Assembly: GCA_965222505.1 (NCBI GenBank)
Contig: OZ244956.1
Location: 2,728,001 to 2,792,000, forward strand
DNA: 64,000 bases
Direction of reading: 5' to 3'
Origin: G965222505 sp965222505
Lineage (GTDB): Bacteria; Bacteroidota; Rhodothermia; Rhodothermales; DATKEJ01
Shown: positions 39,361-48,163 of the stretch, one piece after another
Layout: the number at the start of each line of letters is the position of its first letter
Position numbering within the stretch: position 1 is the first letter of the stretch
Translations under genes and position numbers: made by a program
Notes under the pieces: generated by a model
The model's input: only the letters and a program-made list of their open reading frames with translations
Databases searched by the model: none
Told to the model about the DNA's origin: nothing

Positions 39361-42300
39361 CTAAGTAGTAGGCTGAGGCTTCGGGACTTGCAGTGTGTAG
39401 AACACCTCTTGGGCTGTTTTGAGGTCAGGGATGTTTTGGATGATTACGCGGAGTTTGCCTTTGGTGTCTTTGAGCACGTAACGGCGGTTGAGGGTGCTGA
39501 GTTGTTCAAGCAGGGGGTTAAAATAGGTATGGTAGAAGAATGGATCGTCATCAATGTGGGGGAAGGAGAGGAACAGGCGCTGGTTTTTGAACTGGACTTT
39601 CTTGAGCCGTAGTGCATCGGCGTGAAACTTCAGGATGGCGGCCGTGAGCAGGTTTTCTGCGTCGATGGGGAGGGGGCCAAAGCGATCCTGTATTTCATTG
39701 CGTAGGTCTGTCAGTTCGGATTTCTGTTGGGCTTGGCTGATGCGGCGGTAGAGGCGGAGCCGTTCCAGGCCGTCCCGTACGTAGGTCTCTGGCAGGAGGG
39801 CATCGGCCCCGACGTCCACGGTAGATTCCACAGCCGGTGGGCGGGGGGCATCCTTGAAAAGGGTGCCGAACTCTTCCGTGCGAAGCTCTTGCACGGCTTC
39901 ATCCAGAATCTTGTGGTACGTTTCGTATCCAATGTCTTCGATGAACCCGCTTTGCTCCGCCCCCAGCATACTCCCTGCCCCTCGAATGTCGAGGTCGCGC
40001 ATGGCGATGTTGAAGCCCCCGCCGAGGTCGCTGAACTCCTCAATGGCTTGCAGCCGTTGCTTCCCTTCACGGGTAAGGGTGTGTATCGACGGGGTCAGGA
40101 GGTAGCAGAAGGCCTTACGGTCTGACCGACCCACTCGACCCCTGAGTTGGTGCAGGTCGGAGAGGCCGAAGCGTTCGGCCCGGTTTATGATGATGGTATT
40201 GGCGTTGGGTACGTCCAGTCCGTTTTCAACAATGTTGGTGCTGATCAGGACGTCGTATTCCTGTTGGATGAAGCCCATCATCACCCGCTCCAGGTTGCGT
40301 GGCTTCATCTGGCCGTGCCCGACTTGGAACCGTACATTCGGGACCAGGGCACGGAGCATCTCGGCCATTTCATCGATGGATTGGACCCGGTTGTGGATGA
40401 AGTAGATTTGTCCGCCCCGGTTCACTTCGTACAGAATCGCATCCCGGATCAGGTCTTTATCAAACGTATGGATTTCCGTTACGATGGGTTGCCGGTTGGG
40501 TGGAGGGGTGTTGATAATCGACAGATCACGTGCGCCCAGGAGCGAAAATTGAAGGGTGCGAGGAATGGGCGTCGCCGTCAAGGTCAGCGTATCGATGTTG
40601 GTGCGCATCTTTCTGATTTTTTCCTTCACCCCTACGCCAAACCGCTGCTCCTCATCGATGACCAACAGGCCGAGGTCTTTGAACACAACATCTTTAGAAA
40701 CCAGCCGGTGGGTACCGATAATCACGTCTGTTCTGCCGGCCTTAATGGAGGCAATCACGTCCTTTTGTTCACTGGCCGAACGGAAGCGCGACAACACATC
40801 TACATTCACCGGGTAGGGCTCCATACGGCGGGCAAACGTTTTGTAATGTTGTGCCGCCAGGATGGTCGTCGGGACCAGCACGGCCACTTGCTTCCCATCT
40901 TGTACGGCCTTAAAGGCTGCCCGTACCGCAATCTCTGTCTTACCAAATCCCACATCCCCACATACCAGCCGATCCATAGGTATGGCTTCTTCCATATCGG
41001 TTTTTACTGCTTTCGCCGAAGTCGCCTGGTCCGGTGTGTCTTCATAGGGGAAGGAGGCTTCCAATTCTCTTTGCCAGATCGTATCCGCCGCAAACGGAAA
41101 CCCTTTTACGGCGCGGCGCTCCGCATAGAGCTTGATGAGGTCCCGGGCGATATCTTTCACCCGCTTTTTCGCTCTCGATTTCTTGCGTTCCCACTGGCCA
41201 GAGCCCAACTTGGTCAGGGCTGGCTGATGGCCTTCCTTGCCGGTATACTTGTGCAGCTTGTATAGTGCATTGACGTTCACATAGAGCAGGTCTTCGCCCC
41301 GGTACAAGACGCGTACGACCTCTTGTTGCTGGCCCCGCACGGTGATCTTTTTCATCCCCGCAAACTTCCCGATCCCATGATCGATATGCACCACGAAGTC
41401 GCCCGGTGTAAGGCTGCGAAGCGCCTCAAGGCTCAATCCACCCGACCGTCTTGCACGGTTGCGGTTGGTGGGACGGTGGTACCGGTTAAAGATCTGATGA
41501 TCCGTATAGACGGCCAATCCGAGTGAAGACACCTCAAACCCTTCATGCAAGGAGGCAATGTGCAAGCCATAAAGGTGTTCCGGCATCCCTTCGAGCAGTT
41601 CAGCCAGTCGGTTTGCCTGTCCTTGACTGTCACAAAGGATCAGCGTCCGAACACCGTTCGCGTCCTGTTTCCTGAGCTTCTCTTTTATGCGTTTCAGGCT
41701 CCCATTGAATGGGGGTTGCGGAACTCCGTCCAGCGTAAGGGTGTCTGTGGCACCGGTTGTGAACGATCCAATCAGGAGCCGGGGATGTGCATCAAATACC
41801 TCTTGTAACCGGGTGTTGTCCAGATAGCGCTGTTCTGGTAAAACAGGAGGTAATGTTTCACGTGAAACATTGTCCTTCAGTCCTTTTTGATGTTCCAGGA
41901 GGTGCAGGTAGGCTTCTTCTGCATGGGCATAATTGGCCGCTGCTGTTTCGTAAAGAAGGGCGGCGTTGAATAGGATCAGCAGCGTCTGTTCAGGCAGGTA
42001 GGCAAGCAGGTTCTGCCGGGGGCCTTCGGATACCGTCGTTTGAAGGTCTGGTACGATACGTACGGTTTGTCTTCGGCTGATGGAGCGCTGGGAGCGGGGG
42101 TCAAATGCTCTAATGGAGTCGATCTCATCGCCAAAAAATTCGAGGCGGACGGGATAATTGCCTGCGAAGGGGTATACGTCCAGAATGCCGCCGCGGAGGG
42201 CGACTTCTCCAGGGTCTTGCACGAATTCAACCCGTGTAAAGCCCTTATCGATCACGCGTTCGATGAAGGCTGTGGGTTCGATGATAGAGCCGATGCTGAG

Positions 42301-42864
42301 GAGGATGGTTTCGGTTTCCAGCGTGTCAGGTGGGGGGAGGGTCTCCGCCAGGGCTTCAATGCTGGTTACGAGGATGCCCTGGAGGCCGGTGTTGATTTGG
42401 TGCAGGACGTCGGTGCGTTGGATAATCGGCATCGAATCGACGACTTGCTCTGGGTCGTATGGTTTATGTCCTGATGCTGGAAACCGAATGACCTGATCGG
42501 CGCAGGTGCTGCCCAGGAGTTGCTCCAGGTCGCTGCACAGGAAGGCCGCTGCGTCTTCATCGGGCATCACGCAAACCATGAGCTCGCGTGTATCGGTGAG
42601 GCTGTGGATTAGAAACGCGGGGAGAGAGCCTACCAGGCCTTTCAAGGCCAGGCTCTGATGAGTTGCCGATGCGGCCCATTGATGGACGTGTTGGAAGAGC
42701 GGACTACGGTGGAGGGTCTGGAGAAGGGGTTGTAATGGCACGGGTGCAGATAATAGAGGATCAGGGGTCTGGCAAGCGCGGTCTCGAACGTGCAACAACC
42801 GAAAAGGATTCCCTATGCTATAGGCTACCCGCAAGGGCCGGGCGTACAAAGCCGTCGTGCACAT
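39361..42864 (-). CDS. mfd: Transcription-repair coupling factor Mfd
   Basis: A protein of up to 1167 residues. It shows a UvrB-homology N-terminal part (GGILDVYPFAGNYPVRLEFFGDEIDSIRAFD), the RNA-polymerase-interacting domain (GDFVVHIDHGIGKFAGM), helicase motifs GDVGFGKTEIAVRAAFK (Walker A), VIDEEQRFGV and TATPIPRTLQ, and a C-terminal TRCF domain. It removes stalled RNA polymerase and recruits UvrA, which is also encoded here. The listed ATG overlaps the end of murQ by 47 bases, and the first 40 residues do not look family-like; a GTG at 42741 is a likely true start. A parS site lies inside the reading frame. Confidence 0.95.
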   Translation of the reverse strand: MCTTALYARPLRVAYSIGNPFRLLHVRDRACQTPDPLLSAPVPLQPLLQTLHRSPLFQHVHQWAASATHQSLALKGLVGSLPAFLIHSLTDTRELMVCVMPDEDAAAFLCSDLEQLLGSTCADQVIRFPASGHKPYDPEQVVDSMPIIQRTDVLHQINTGLQGILVTSIEALAETLPPPDTLETETILLSIGSIIEPTAFIERVIDKGFTRVEFVQDPGEVALRGGILDVYPFAGNYPVRLEFFGDEIDSIRAFDPRSQRSISRRQTVRIVPDLQTTVSEGPRQNLLAYLPEQTLLILFNAALLYETAAANYAHAEEAYLHLLEHQKGLKDNVSRETLPPVLPEQRYLDNTRLQEVFDAHPRLLIGSFTTGATDTLTLDGVPQPPFNGSLKRIKEKLRKQDANGVRTLILCDSQGQANRLAELLEGMPEHLYGLHIASLHEGFEVSSLGLAVYTDHQIFNRYHRPTNRNRARRSGGLSLEALRSLTPGDFVVHIDHGIGKFAGMKKITVRGQQQEVVRVLYRGEDLLYVNVNALYKLHKYTGKEGHQPALTKLGSGQWERKKSRAKKRVKDIARDLIKLYAERRAVKGFPFAADTIWQRELEASFPYEDTPDQATSAKAVKTDMEEAIPMDRLVCGDVGFGKTEIAVRAAFKAVQDGKQVAVLVPTTILAAQHYKTFARRMEPYPVNVDVLSRFRSASEQKDVIASIKAGRTDVIIGTHRLVSKDVVFKDLGLLVIDEEQRFGVGVKEKIRKMRTNIDTLTLTATPIPRTLQFSLLGARDLSIINTPPPNRQPIVTEIHTFDKDLIRDAILYEVNRGGQIYFIHNRVQSIDEMAEMLRALVPNVRFQVGHGQMKPRNLERVMMGFIQQEYDVLISTNIVENGLDVPNANTIIINRAERFGLSDLHQLRGRVGRSDRKAFCYLLTPSIHTLTREGKQRLQAIEEFSDLGGGFNIAMRDLDIRGAGSMLGAEQSGFIEDIGYETYHKILDEAVQELRTEEFGTLFKDAPRPPAVESTVDVGADALLPETYVRDGLERLRLYRRISQAQQKSELTDLRNEIQDRFGPLPIDAENLLTAAILKFHADALRLKKVQFKNQRLFLSFPHIDDDPFFYHTYFNPLLEQLSTLNRRYVLKDTKGKLRVIIQNIPDLKTAQEVFYTLQVPKPQPTT
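41854..41869. other. parS site 2, inside the mfd reading frame
   Basis: The perfect palindrome TGTTTCACGTGAAACA occurs within mfd, coding for part of the Asn-Val-Ser-Arg-Glu-Thr stretch between domains. parS sites inside genes near the origin are common in other bacteria. Confidence 0.92.
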
Positions 42865-43738
42865 CGAGTCGGCTTTTGGCCTCTTCCTGATCGACCTCGG
42901 CCAGTACCATCACCAGGGCCGTCTTTACATGGCCTCCCGCGTTGTCCAGGGCCGTCGTTGCGGCCTCGTAGCCCAGTCCCGTCACCGTCATCACAACGCG
43001 CCGCGCCCGTTCTACGAGTTTGGCGCTGTTGAGTTGGAGGTCCACCATCATGTTCTCATAGACCTTGCCGAGCCGGATCATGGATGCGGTCGTAATCATG
43101 TTCAGCACCAGCTTCTGGGCCGTGCCCGATTTCATACGGGTCGATCCCATGAGCACTTCGGGCCCAACCGTGGGGCAGATCGCCACATCGACATCCACAT
43201 CGAGCTGATCGCGTGGGTTGCAGGTGATAAACAGGGTTTTACATCCGATGGACTGCGCATAGGCTACACCTCCGATCACATAGGGTGTCCGACGGCTCGC
43301 AGCGATCCCACAGACGACGTCTACCGGGCTTAAGTCGGTTTCCTTAAGGTCTGCTACGCCATAGGCCGCGTGGTCCTCAGCGCCTTCCTGGGCGCGAAAG
43401 ACCGCTTTCAGACCTCCTGCAATGCGGCCTTGCACCAATTCGGGAGCCGTGCCGAAGGTGGGAGGGCACTCCGAGGCGTCCAGAATGCCCAGCCGACCGC
43501 TGGTGCCGGCCCCCAGGTAAATCAGCCGCCCCCCCTGCTTGAACCCTTCTAAGACGATCTGAACAGCCTGCGCGATGTACGGAATTTCCTTGCGGACGGC
43601 GATGGGTACCTGATGGTCTTCTGTATTGATGATGTGCAGGATTTCTTCCACCGATGCCGTGTCAATCTCCATTGAATTTGGATTCCGTTGCTCGGTTGTC
43701 AGGGTGTTTAGGGTTTGAAAGAGGTCTGGTATGGGCAT
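42818..43738 (-). CDS. murQ: N-acetylmuramic acid 6-phosphate etherase MurQ
   Basis: The 306-residue SIS-domain protein has the MurQ signature LIYLGAGTSGRLGILDASECPPTFG (residues 74-98), VCGIAASRRTPYVIG and GPEVLMGSTRMKSGTAQKLVLNMITT. It cleaves the lactyl ether of MurNAc-6-P to GlcNAc-6-P, part of cell-wall recycling or MurNAc use, in the cytoplasm. No murein transporter or NagA gene is adjacent. Its end overlaps the longest mfd frame. A parS site lies 15 bases before its start. Confidence 0.95.
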   Translation of the reverse strand: MPIPDLFQTLNTLTTEQRNPNSMEIDTASVEEILHIINTEDHQVPIAVRKEIPYIAQAVQIVLEGFKQGGRLIYLGAGTSGRLGILDASECPPTFGTAPELVQGRIAGGLKAVFRAQEGAEDHAAYGVADLKETDLSPVDVVCGIAASRRTPYVIGGVAYAQSIGCKTLFITCNPRDQLDVDVDVAICPTVGPEVLMGSTRMKSGTAQKLVLNMITTASMIRLGKVYENMMVDLQLNSAKLVERARRVVMTVTGLGYEAATTALDNAGGHVKTALVMVLAEVDQEEAKSRLDVHDGFVRPALAGSL

Positions 43739-43752
43739 ATAAAGGGGGGTAA

Positions 43753-43768
43753 TGTTTCACGTGAAACA
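43753..43768. other. parS site 3, upstream of murQ
   Basis: Third perfect TGTTTCACGTGAAACA copy, in the 230-base gap between murQ (minus) and recF (plus). Confidence 0.92.
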
Positions 43769-43968
43769 TCTGGTAACTGATGTTACGCAGATGGGCGGGG
43801 AAGGAAAGATAGTTGGTCGGGGAAAGGCATACAATGGAAGGAGGGCGTAAGGCGAAAAATGAGTGTCTTTTGGTCACGTTTTTACGAGGTTTCTTTGTCG
43901 GGATATGGATATTGTGTATTCTGCCTTTCCGTACCATCTGGCAGATACGTTAGACCCGATAATCGTTC

Positions 43969-45120
43969 ATGATCCTGCATTCGTTACGTCTGCAAGGGTT
44001 TCGTGCCCATGAAGACACCACCGTGGCGTTTGCGCCCAAGGTCAATCTGATCTATGGGCGTAATGGAGCAGGGAAAACGAACCTGTTGGAGGCTGTGCAC
44101 TACCTGTGTCTGAGCAAAAGTTTTGTGGCTTCGCAAGATGCATACGTGCTTCGGAAGGGAAGCCCGTACTTTGAAGTAGAAGGTGTGTTTGGGGGCGCGC
44201 ATCGGACAGAAATGAAAGTGCGGATCGTCTACAAGCCTGATGAGGGGAAGCGAATCTTCGTCAACCGGGCACCGCTGGACCGATTGGCTGATATTGTAGG
44301 ACAGTTGCCGGTGGTGGTACTCGCTCCGGCGGATCAGGCCTTGACGGCAGGGGGACCGGAAGAACGCCGTAAGTTTTTGAATAACACGCTGAGCCAAGCC
44401 CGGCCTGTCTACCTGGATGATCTCCTTAAATACCGGCGTACCCTGAAGCAGCGGAATGCCCTGCTGCAGCAAGCCAAACGGACGCGGCAGTACCAGCCTG
44501 GGCTGTTGGCTTCCTGGAACGAGGAACTGGTTGTTCTTGGGGGGCGGCTCATCATGGCCCGTCAAAAGTTTCTACGGAAGTTTGCAGAATATCTGGATGA
44601 AGCTTATCGGCAAATTGATGCCATTGGAGAGGAGCCTCGGCTAACATACCAGTCGATTGGTGTGTTTAAGGAGGAAGTCGATAAAGCAACCGTTATGGCT
44701 TTGTTTCGGCGCCGATTGGAGGAGAATGGGCAGCGGGAGCGGGAGCAGGGCCGGAGCCTGGTCGGTCCTCACCGGGATGAAATTCGGTTCCAGCTCAACG
44801 CGTTTGATGTGCGGCGCTACGCCTCACAGGGGCAGCACCGGACGTTTGGCATGGCGCTCAAGTTGGCAAAATTCTTTTACCTCAAAGAACGGCTCTCCGA
44901 AACGCCGATGCTCTTGCTCGATGACGTCTTCGGAGACCTGGATGCCCATCGGACCCGTGTTTTTCTAGACTTGCTCCAGACGGATGTGGTCGGGCAAACC
45001 CTGATTACAGCAGCCGGAACGCATCTCTTTGAGGAAGCCATGCCCTTTGCGGGGGGCGAAAACAGACAGATTCGGGTTGATGCCGGGAAAGTGGAAACCC
45101 TTTCGGTAAGCACACCGTGA
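43969..45120 (+). CDS. recF: DNA replication and repair protein RecF
   Basis: The 383-residue SMC-like ATPase has Walker A YGRNGAGKTNLLEAVHYLC (residues 29-47), the ABC-type signature region QGQHRTFGMALKLA, and Walker B MLLLDDVFGDLD near the C-terminus. RecF with RecO and RecR loads RecA at single-strand gaps. In many bacteria recF sits with dnaA-dnaN by the origin; here it is next to parS sites but dnaA and dnaN are absent. Length is normal. Confidence 0.96.
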   Translation: MILHSLRLQGFRAHEDTTVAFAPKVNLIYGRNGAGKTNLLEAVHYLCLSKSFVASQDAYVLRKGSPYFEVEGVFGGAHRTEMKVRIVYKPDEGKRIFVNRAPLDRLADIVGQLPVVVLAPADQALTAGGPEERRKFLNNTLSQARPVYLDDLLKYRRTLKQRNALLQQAKRTRQYQPGLLASWNEELVVLGGRLIMARQKFLRKFAEYLDEAYRQIDAIGEEPRLTYQSIGVFKEEVDKATVMALFRRRLEENGQREREQGRSLVGPHRDEIRFQLNAFDVRRYASQGQHRTFGMALKLAKFFYLKERLSETPMLLLDDVFGDLDAHRTRVFLDLLQTDVVGQTLITAAGTHLFEEAMPFAGGENRQIRVDAGKVETLSVSTP

Positions 45121-45205
45121 AAAGCAGGTAGGCCTCAGCCTGCGCGCTTCGTATTTAGATGGCATTCTCTACTTATTAATCACCTCAATACTCGAAGTAC
45201 ACGTT

Positions 45206-46726
45206 ATGGTACGCTTGAACAATCTCCATCGTATAGATTGGTTCCAATGGATGAACCGTATCGGCATCCTGGCGCTTGCCCTCTTTGTGGCAAGTTGTTC
45301 GGTAGGTCGGAGCCCGGTAACCGGGAAAAAACGCGCCTATGCGTGGTCCTGGGAACAAGAAGTGCAGATCGGGAAAGAGGCTGATGCCTCGATTATTGCC
45401 CAATACGGGCTCTACGACGATCCAGAGCTGGCGGCCTACGTAGACCGCGTCGCCCAACGGGTGCTGGAAGAGAGCCACATGCGCCGTCCGGATGCCCGCG
45501 AGGAATTCAGAAATACCGAATTCACGTTCAGGGTCCTGGACAGCCCCGTCGTAAACGCCTTTGCCCTTCCAGGGGGGTATATCTACGTAACCCGCGGCTT
45601 GCTGGCCCATATGGAGAACGAGGCCCAATTGGCCATGGTGCTCGGTCACGAGGTGGGGCACGTCGCAGCGCGCCATTCGTCACAACAAGCCCTCAAGACC
45701 CAATTCGGCCAGATCGGGTTGATCGGTGGCGCAATCCTGGGGGAAGTCATGTGGGGGGCTGGACAACAGATCATGCAAGTCGGCGGGACAGCAGCCCAAC
45801 TTTTGTTTCTGCGTTATGGGCGCGACAATGAGCGGGAGTCCGATAAGCTGGGCGTGGAGTATGCCGCGATGACGGGGTACAAGGCTGAGGAAGGTGCAGC
45901 ATTCTTCGGGACGCTCAAGCGGCTCTCCGAAAAAGCGGGAGCCAACATCCCGAGCTTTCTTTCAACCCATCCGGATCCCGGCGAGCGGGAACAACGCATC
46001 ATTCAAATGGCTGGGGGTTGGGCCGAGCAAGGAACGGCTATGACGGTGGTCAATCGGGATGCCCTTTACGAAGCCATCGATGGTATCGTGCTTGGCAATA
46101 ATCCGCGCCAGGGATTTGTGGAAAACAATGTGTTTTACCATCCGGACATGAAGTTTCAATTCCCAGTACCGTCTGGATGGCAGACGCAAAACGGAGCCTC
46201 ACAAGTGGCCCTGTTTGATGCCGAGGGAGAGCAGGTGCAAGCGGTCATTATTTTTGATCTCGTGGCCGATGCTGAAAGCCCTGCCGATGCCGCATCAAAA
46301 CTGGCAGGGCAGGAGGGCATAACGGTTCGTCAAAACCGGGGTACACGCGTCAATGGCTACACGGCCCACATGGTGCAGGCCCAGGCCCAGGCTGAACAAA
46401 CCACCTATGATTTGCTCGCGTATTTCATCGCTTACGAGGGCAACATCTTTCGCTTCCTGGGTTACACCACAACGGCGAAATACAGAAGCTATGAACGGTT
46501 GTTCAGCAATACCATGCAAGGGTTCCGAACCCTTACAGACAACCGGGTCCTGACCATCCAACCCGACCGTTTGAACATCGTGAACGCATCGAAGAGCGGC
46601 CCCTTCCAAACCTTCGTCTCAGGGAGCCTGCCGCGGCAGTTCGAGGCCGAAGACTTTGCCATTCTGAACCAAACAACCCTCTCGGCCAACATCGCAAAGG
46701 GGACGGCCCTCAAGCTGGTCAACTAA
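45206..46726 (+). CDS. M48-family zinc metalloprotease lipoprotein
   Basis: The 506-residue product has a signal segment with lipobox VASC (Cys31 from this start) and an M48 peptidase domain with HEVGH (His148, Glu149, His152) and a downstream Glu in RYGRDNERESDKLGVEYAA. The second half (about 300-506) has repeated beta-rich modules and a LysM-like tail ending NIAKGTALKLVN. This form resembles BepA/YfgC-type periplasmic proteases that monitor outer-membrane assembly. A second ATG at 45251 (MNRIGILALALFVASC) gives a shorter, more standard signal peptide and may be the real start. Confidence 0.92.
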   Translation: MVRLNNLHRIDWFQWMNRIGILALALFVASCSVGRSPVTGKKRAYAWSWEQEVQIGKEADASIIAQYGLYDDPELAAYVDRVAQRVLEESHMRRPDAREEFRNTEFTFRVLDSPVVNAFALPGGYIYVTRGLLAHMENEAQLAMVLGHEVGHVAARHSSQQALKTQFGQIGLIGGAILGEVMWGAGQQIMQVGGTAAQLLFLRYGRDNERESDKLGVEYAAMTGYKAEEGAAFFGTLKRLSEKAGANIPSFLSTHPDPGEREQRIIQMAGGWAEQGTAMTVVNRDALYEAIDGIVLGNNPRQGFVENNVFYHPDMKFQFPVPSGWQTQNGASQVALFDAEGEQVQAVIIFDLVADAESPADAASKLAGQEGITVRQNRGTRVNGYTAHMVQAQAQAEQTTYDLLAYFIAYEGNIFRFLGYTTTAKYRSYERLFSNTMQGFRTLTDNRVLTIQPDRLNIVNASKSGPFQTFVSGSLPRQFEAEDFAILNQTTLSANIAKGTALKLVN

Positions 46727-46886
46727 ACCAACATCCTCATCAAAAGTGTATGCAAAAGAAGGAAAATAGATATATGTGTTCAAACACAAATAAATTAGAC
46801 TGGCAATAGTTGGTGGGATATAATCATCGTGTTCAAACACACATTAAAATGTATCGACACTGTTTGGTTAAACACATATAATAAAG
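46727..46886. promoter_or_regulatory. AT-rich leader with two 14-bp palindromes (possible operators)
   Basis: TGTGTTCAAACACA at 46775-46788 is a palindrome apart from its two central bases. CGTGTTCAAACACA at 46828-46841 repeats it with one change, 53 bases later. A weaker form, TTTGGTTAAACACA, is at 46863-46876. They lie directly before the RuvC-fold gene. The spacing of about five helical turns fits cooperative repressor binding; the regulator is unknown. Confidence 0.45.
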
Positions 46887-47387
46887 ATGCATCTACAGAT
46901 AGATGATCCAGAAGGGGAAGGATTGCCGAGGGGGCGGTTATTGGCTGTTGATCTGGGGCTAAGGGCAGGCTTGGCGATGTACGAAGAGACAGGGAAACTG
47001 ATTTGGTATCGCTCCACAAACTTTGGCCGGATTGAGCGTCTCAAGCGGGCCGTGTACGGGATCATAAAACAGGAAGCCGGTCTAGAATGGGTTGTGCTGG
47101 AAGGCGGAGGGAATCTGGCTGAGGTCTGGAAGAAGGAGGCTGGGCGCCGTGGTGTACACGTGCTCCAAATCGATGCCGGGATCTGGCGGCGGAAACTTAT
47201 GTATCCTCGAAACCGGTCCCGAGCAAAGTATCATGCAGACCGAATCGCACGGCAGGTAATCCAATGGTCAAATAGTAGACGCCCGACCTCCCTTAGACAC
47301 GATGCGGCGGAGGCCATACTGATCGGGCTATGGGGTGTATTAGAGCTTGGATGGCTTGAAGAAATACCGGTACAATTGGAAGGATGA
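46887..47387 (+). CDS. RuvC/RNase H-fold nuclease-like protein
   Basis: The 166-residue protein shows the order of acidic residues of the RuvC-like resolvase fold. LLAVDLGLRAGLAMY has Asp22 (compare RuvC GIDPG), WVVLEGGG has Glu72, and SLRHDAAEAILIGLWGV has Asp139 with Glu142 (compare DAADALA in RuvC). A basic stretch, RRKLMYPRNRSRAKYHADRIARQVI, lies between. It is shorter than RuvC (about 175) and not an obvious orthologue. A structure-specific nuclease role is inference. DUF5995 follows 17 bases later. Base composition is more AT-rich than flanking genes. Confidence 0.72.
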   Translation: MHLQIDDPEGEGLPRGRLLAVDLGLRAGLAMYEETGKLIWYRSTNFGRIERLKRAVYGIIKQEAGLEWVVLEGGGNLAEVWKKEAGRRGVHVLQIDAGIWRRKLMYPRNRSRAKYHADRIARQVIQWSNSRRPTSLRHDAAEAILIGLWGVLELGWLEEIPVQLEG

Positions 47388-47404
47388 TTCAATAAGAAGA
47401 GCGC

Positions 47405-48163
47405 ATGATAACGCATCCACAAACGGTTCAGGAAACGGTCAATGCGCTGGAAGAAGCGGTGACATGGAGTGTGGATAACACTTCCCAGGTCGGCTATTTT
47501 GCCGCCTGGTATCAGGCGCTGGCCCAGCGGGTATACGGGCAACTTCAGCAAGGTGCTTTCAAGCATCCAGCGGAGGTTGAACAGGTGTTTGTGCGGATGG
47601 TGGGCCGATATTTGATCGCGTTTGATGCTTATAAAAACACCAAATCAATCCCATCGGATGCCTGGAAATACTACTTTTCAGCAAGCTCAGCATGGAGTCC
47701 GATCGTGCTACAACATGTCTTGATGGGCGTCCATACGGTCGCGAATCTGGACCTGAAGGTCGCCATGCTGCAAGTTGAATCAGCAGAAAAGACAAGGATA
47801 AACCGGCATGATATTGAGCAAATGTGGACGCTCATGGAGGAAGTCATGGAAGAAAAGCAGCGCATGTTTCGAGCCCTGTGGCCTCGATTAAGGACCCTGG
47901 AACCGTTTATTGGAATACCAGAAAAATCAGCGTGGGGCCTTGAAAAGGAGCATTCAACCGCGTCAAGGTGGGCATGGATCAACCAGGTGTCACTGTTTAA
48001 TCCAGCCGAACAAGCCATAGAAATTGTCAAACTAGACCGGAGCGTAGTCGGGCAACTCCAACGCATACGCCATCCGGGGGTATCGGCTGGCATGGCAATT
48101 CTGGCCATTCGGTTAAGTGAAAGAGGGACGGTGCAGGAAAAAACAAGTGCCATTTTGCGATGA
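47405..48163 (+). CDS. DUF5995 family protein
   Basis: The 252-residue protein has the phrases of DUF5995: YFAAWYQALAQRVYGQLQQGAF, VFVRMVGRYLIAFDAY, WKYYFSASSAWSPIVLQHVLMGVHTVANLDLKVAM and the C-terminal part. The His and Asp residues in LQHVLMGVHTVANLDL are the most conserved part I recall and could bind metal. No function is known. It lacks a signal peptide. It shares a transcript with the RuvC-fold gene, judging from spacing. After its TGA the same frame remains open for 67 more codons, which may be chance. Confidence 0.75.
   Translation: MITHPQTVQETVNALEEAVTWSVDNTSQVGYFAAWYQALAQRVYGQLQQGAFKHPAEVEQVFVRMVGRYLIAFDAYKNTKSIPSDAWKYYFSASSAWSPIVLQHVLMGVHTVANLDLKVAMLQVESAEKTRINRHDIEQMWTLMEEVMEEKQRMFRALWPRLRTLEPFIGIPEKSAWGLEKEHSTASRWAWINQVSLFNPAEQAIEIVKLDRSVVGQLQRIRHPGVSAGMAILAIRLSERGTVQEKTSAILR

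Noticed and set aside
40147..41265. 372-codon plus-strand frame inside mfd
   Set aside because: It is antisense to conserved helicase motifs of mfd and shows no family similarity.
43739..43968. Short frame between murQ and recF
   Set aside because: It overlaps the parS palindrome, has no family similarity and appears on the minus strand as continuation upstream of murQ.
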